This document shows positions 6,955 to 9,303 of a stretch of 9,303 nucleotides of DNA, in pieces. Positions within the stretch are counted from its first letter, which is position 1. Each line of letters begins with the position of its first letter. The notes beneath the pieces are model-generated. The model saw only the letters and a program-made list of their open reading frames with translations, did no database searches and was not told the DNA's origin. The stretch comes from Dehalococcoidia bacterium (GTDB lineage: Bacteria > Chloroflexota > Dehalococcoidia > Dehalococcoidales > Fen-1064): contig PMCB01000115.1 in the NCBI GenBank assembly GCA_003153955.1, positions 1 through 9,303 on the forward strand, read 5' to 3'. Both the position numbers and the translations under genes were made by a program.

Positions 6955-8088
6955 TTACATGCCGAGCTCTTTGGCTAAAGCTTCCCGGTGGAACTTGCCG
7001 TCTCCGAGGGTTAATTCGCCTGATTTCGCCCTTCTAAAATACAGGTGCATTTCCCCGTCCAGGGTATAGCCGATGCCGCCCAAGACCTGGTGCCCCATGG
7101 CTGCGGTGCGCTGATAAGCCTCACCGGTCCACGCTTTGGCCATGGCGATTTCTTTGGCACAGGGCATGCCTTCACTGAATTTCCAGGCAGCTTCATAAGT
7201 CAAAAACTTGCAGGCGTCCACATCCATCATCGCGTTGGCGATTAAATGATGAATAACGGGGAAACTGCCGATGGGCCGATCGAACTGAATTCTTTTCTTG
7301 GCGTGATCGGCGGCTAATTCCAAAGCTCTTTGAGCTCCGCCGACCATCTCTGCGCATTGGGCTATTTTTACCTGCTGCAATGTCTGCTGCAGCGGACCCC
7401 AGGCCTGATCCAGTTTGCCGATGATATTCTTTTTAGAAACTTTGACCTTATTGAAAACAACTTCACAAAGTTTATCGCCGGCGAGAGTTTTTAATAAGGT
7501 GATTGTAATCCCCGGGGTCTTCCGGTCCACCAGAAAAGCGGTGAGGCCGTCTTCCGGTTTATCGCCTTTTTTGGTTCTGGCAATGCAGATGATGTAATCC
7601 GCAATTTGTGCATCCGGGACGAAAAGTTTTGTGCCGTCGATAATATAATCATCTTTTTCGGCTTTCGCTTCAACCGAAACAGCGGAGGCTTCATAACTGT
7701 CGCTCTGCTCGGTAAGAGCCAGGGTTAAAATTAGCTGGCCGCCGGCAATCTTGGGCAGTATTTCCTTTTTTTGTTCTTCGCTGCCGTTGTGCAGGATAAA
7801 AAGCCCGCTTAATAATACGGTAGAGAGGAACGGGCCCGGTAAACAGGCGCGGCCCATTTCTTCTTCCAGGGCGATGAGGTCAATCATGTTGCCGTCGCCA
7901 CCGCCGTATTTCTCAGGGTAAATCAAGCCCAACCAACCTAGTTGGGACATTTTCTTCCATAATTCAGGAGGGTTCCCTTTTTCATCCTCCATCATCTGTT
8001 TAACTAAAGATTTCGGGCACTCTTTCTCGAAGAACTCGCGCGCACCCTGTTTCAGCATTTTCTGTTCGTCGTTATAATCGAAATCCAC
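6955..8088 (-). CDS. Acyl-CoA dehydrogenase, subunit with Asp in the C-terminal catalytic position
   Basis: This is a 377-residue flavoprotein of the acyl-CoA dehydrogenase family, probably oxidising a CoA thioester at the alpha-beta bond and passing electrons to EtfAB. The N-terminal helical domain (about 1-115), the middle beta domain (LALTEQSD, 123-130; DGTKLFVPDA, 151-160) and the C-terminal helical domain are all present. FAD and dimer motifs are KRIQFDRPIGSF (265-276) and QVLGGIGYT (334-342). At the position of the usual catalytic Glu (EGT in medium-chain enzymes) it has GDGKFHRE, with Asp363 (codon 7000-7002). The alternative catalytic position, ten residues after Trp230, is Val240. 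The start is GTG at 8086-8088 with GAGAGGA 8 nt upstream; no ATG start fits. It follows the first dehydrogenase by 78 bp. Its active site may be weak alone and completed in a complex with that neighbour. Confidence 0.93.
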   Translation of the reverse strand: MDFDYNDEQKMLKQGAREFFEKECPKSLVKQMMEDEKGNPPELWKKMSQLGWLGLIYPEKYGGGDGNMIDLIALEEEMGRACLPGPFLSTVLLSGLFILHNGSEEQKKEILPKIAGGQLILTLALTEQSDSYEASAVSVEAKAEKDDYIIDGTKLFVPDAQIADYIICIARTKKGDKPEDGLTAFLVDRKTPGITITLLKTLAGDKLCEVVFNKVKVSKKNIIGKLDQAWGPLQQTLQQVKIAQCAEMVGGAQRALELAADHAKKRIQFDRPIGSFPVIHHLIANAMMDVDACKFLTYEAAWKFSEGMPCAKEIAMAKAWTGEAYQRTAAMGHQVLGGIGYTLDGEMHLYFRRAKSGELTLGDGKFHREALAKELGM

Positions 8089-8166
8089 TTTTATCGTCCT
8101 CTCTTTTCAAGAATAATTTTTAATCATCCGGCCCATCCGGGTATGCGGGTTGCTTTCAGAAATTAA

Positions 8167-9303
8167 TTACTTCTTCACCGGCATCGCTAACTGCGGTTCG
8201 CGCGGCAGACCCATGCCCCTGGTCGCAATATCGCTTCTAAGTCTTAAATTAGAACCGCCGCCGAAACTACGCACGACCATCGTGAGGTAAGCGAGTTCAA
8301 TATGACCTTTTAATTTGGCATATTTGGAACCCTGTTCCAGTTGGCCGTACAGGCCCATGATATTCATGCCCTGATTGGCAATCCGCTGGCTGAGTTCGGA
8401 TTCAAAAATCTTGGAAAAAGGTGCGGACCAGGAAATATCCTGATTTTTCTCAATCATATAGTTTAGCCGGCGGCCGAAAAGACGCAGGACACTGACATCC
8501 ATGCTGAGTTGGGCCAGAGTCTGCCGTATCTGCGGGTCTTCCGACAGGGGTTTCCCGTTGCGCTTGGTCTCTTTGGCGTATTGGATCAGTTCATCCACCA
8601 ATATTTTCGGCCAGGGGAAGGTTCCGAGGTCACCTCTTTCCGCGGCTAGAGCCGACCGGGTGATATTCCAACCCTCGCCTTCCGGGCCGATGCGGTTGGT
8701 TTGAGGGACGCGGACATTATCATAGAAGACCTCATTTGTTCTATCGCCGGCGATGGTGGTCAGTTTGGTGACGGTAACGCCCGGCGCGGTCAGGTCTGCG
8801 ATAATCATGGATACGCCCTTATGCTTGGGCATTTCAGGATTGGTTCTGGCTGCCAGCCAATGGTACCGGGCGTTGTGCGCACCGGTGCTGAACATTTTTT
8901 GTCCGTTTAAGATGTAGTCATTGCCGTCTTTGGCGGCGCGTATCTGCAATGATGCCAGGTCTGTGCCGGCGTTGGGTTCGGTATAACCCAGGGCAAATTG
9001 CGCCCCAGCGGCAATTTTCGGCAACCATTCTTTCTTCTGTTCCGGGGTGCCGTGCTGCATGATGATGGGGCCCTGTACACCGCCGGTCAAACCGCCCAGG
9101 AGACCCGGAGCCCATAGCACCCTTTTACTGATTTCTTCGGCGACGATAGTGCTGTATCCGGCGGGAAGTCCGGCTCCCCCATATTCTTTAGGCCATTCGG
9201 GACAAAGCCATCCTTTTTCACTCAGTTTTTTTGCAAATTCATTTGCGTAGGGAATATTAGCGGTAGTCCTGAGTATCCAGGTTGATTCAACAAGTTCAGG
9301 ACT
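8167..9303 (-). CDS. Acyl-CoA dehydrogenase, 5' end outside the window
   Basis: This is the first visible gene of the operon; its coding frame stays open to the right edge, so 378 codons are seen and only about 20-30 N-terminal residues are missing by comparison with the family. A GTG at 9118-9120 is not the start: the 61 codons before it read as normal family sequence (KGWLCPEWPKEYGGAG). Family motifs include GYTEPNAGTDLA (near 8970), NGQKMFSTGAH (near 8895) and AGDRTNEVFYDNVRVP (near 8725). The Glu in LAAERGDLG (codon 8638-8640) is at the catalytic position known from isovaleryl-CoA dehydrogenase. At the more usual C-terminal position it has SFGGGSNLRLR, Gly instead of Glu. This pattern resembles the FadE29 type of mycobacterial steroid side-chain dehydrogenases, which work as heteromers. 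The substrate here is unknown. Confidence 0.93.
   Translation of the reverse strand, partial: SPELVESTWILRTTANIPYANEFAKKLSEKGWLCPEWPKEYGGAGLPAGYSTIVAEEISKRVLWAPGLLGGLTGGVQGPIIMQHGTPEQKKEWLPKIAAGAQFALGYTEPNAGTDLASLQIRAAKDGNDYILNGQKMFSTGAHNARYHWLAARTNPEMPKHKGVSMIIADLTAPGVTVTKLTTIAGDRTNEVFYDNVRVPQTNRIGPEGEGWNITRSALAAERGDLGTFPWPKILVDELIQYAKETKRNGKPLSEDPQIRQTLAQLSMDVSVLRLFGRRLNYMIEKNQDISWSAPFSKIFESELSQRIANQGMNIMGLYGQLEQGSKYAKLKGHIELAYLTMVVRSFGGGSNLRLRSDIATRGMGLPREPQLAMPVKK

Overview
The window suggests an anaerobic bacterium, probably one that degrades fatty acids or other acyl-CoA compounds and passes the electrons to a quinone. This rests on four things: electron-transfer-flavoprotein genes beside two acyl-CoA dehydrogenases, a membrane iron-sulfur oxidoreductase with two CCG domains, and an aldo/keto reductase with a ferredoxin-like tail. 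Such gene sets occur in Dehalococcoidia (Chloroflexota), Desulfobacterota and syntrophic Firmicutes. I cannot choose between these from the sequence alone, and there is no rRNA or other lineage marker.

Left part, + strand (1-2650): a small uncharacterised protein with a TTG start (92-415), a gene-free stretch (416-736), a broken isochorismatase-type cysteine hydrolase (737-1254, one in-frame stop and one frameshift), and an intact Fe-S aldo/keto reductase (1408-2553). The reductase has a palindrome-bearing promoter region upstream and a strong intrinsic terminator downstream (2619-2652).

Right part, - strand (2774-9303), read from right to left: an acyl-CoA dehydrogenase whose 5' end lies beyond the window (8167-9303), a second acyl-CoA dehydrogenase (6955-8088), etfB (6073-6873), etfA (5032-6030), an intrinsic terminator (4981-5024), a short intergenic stretch with degenerate repeats, and a large membrane Fe-S protein of the ETF:menaquinone oxidoreductase type (2774-4813). 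It converges on the aldo/keto reductase across the terminator at 2619-2652.

How the genes work together (inference from families and order): the two dehydrogenases oxidise an acyl-CoA and reduce EtfAB, and EtfAB reduces the membrane Fe-S protein, which hands electrons to menaquinone. The two dehydrogenases have complementary active-site residues. One has Glu at the isovaleryl-CoA-dehydrogenase-type position and Gly at the usual C-terminal position; the other has no acid at the first position and Asp at the second. They may therefore form one heteromeric enzyme. The acyl-CoA substrate cannot be told from the sequence. I saw no tRNA, rRNA, CRISPR array, insertion sequence or phage gene.
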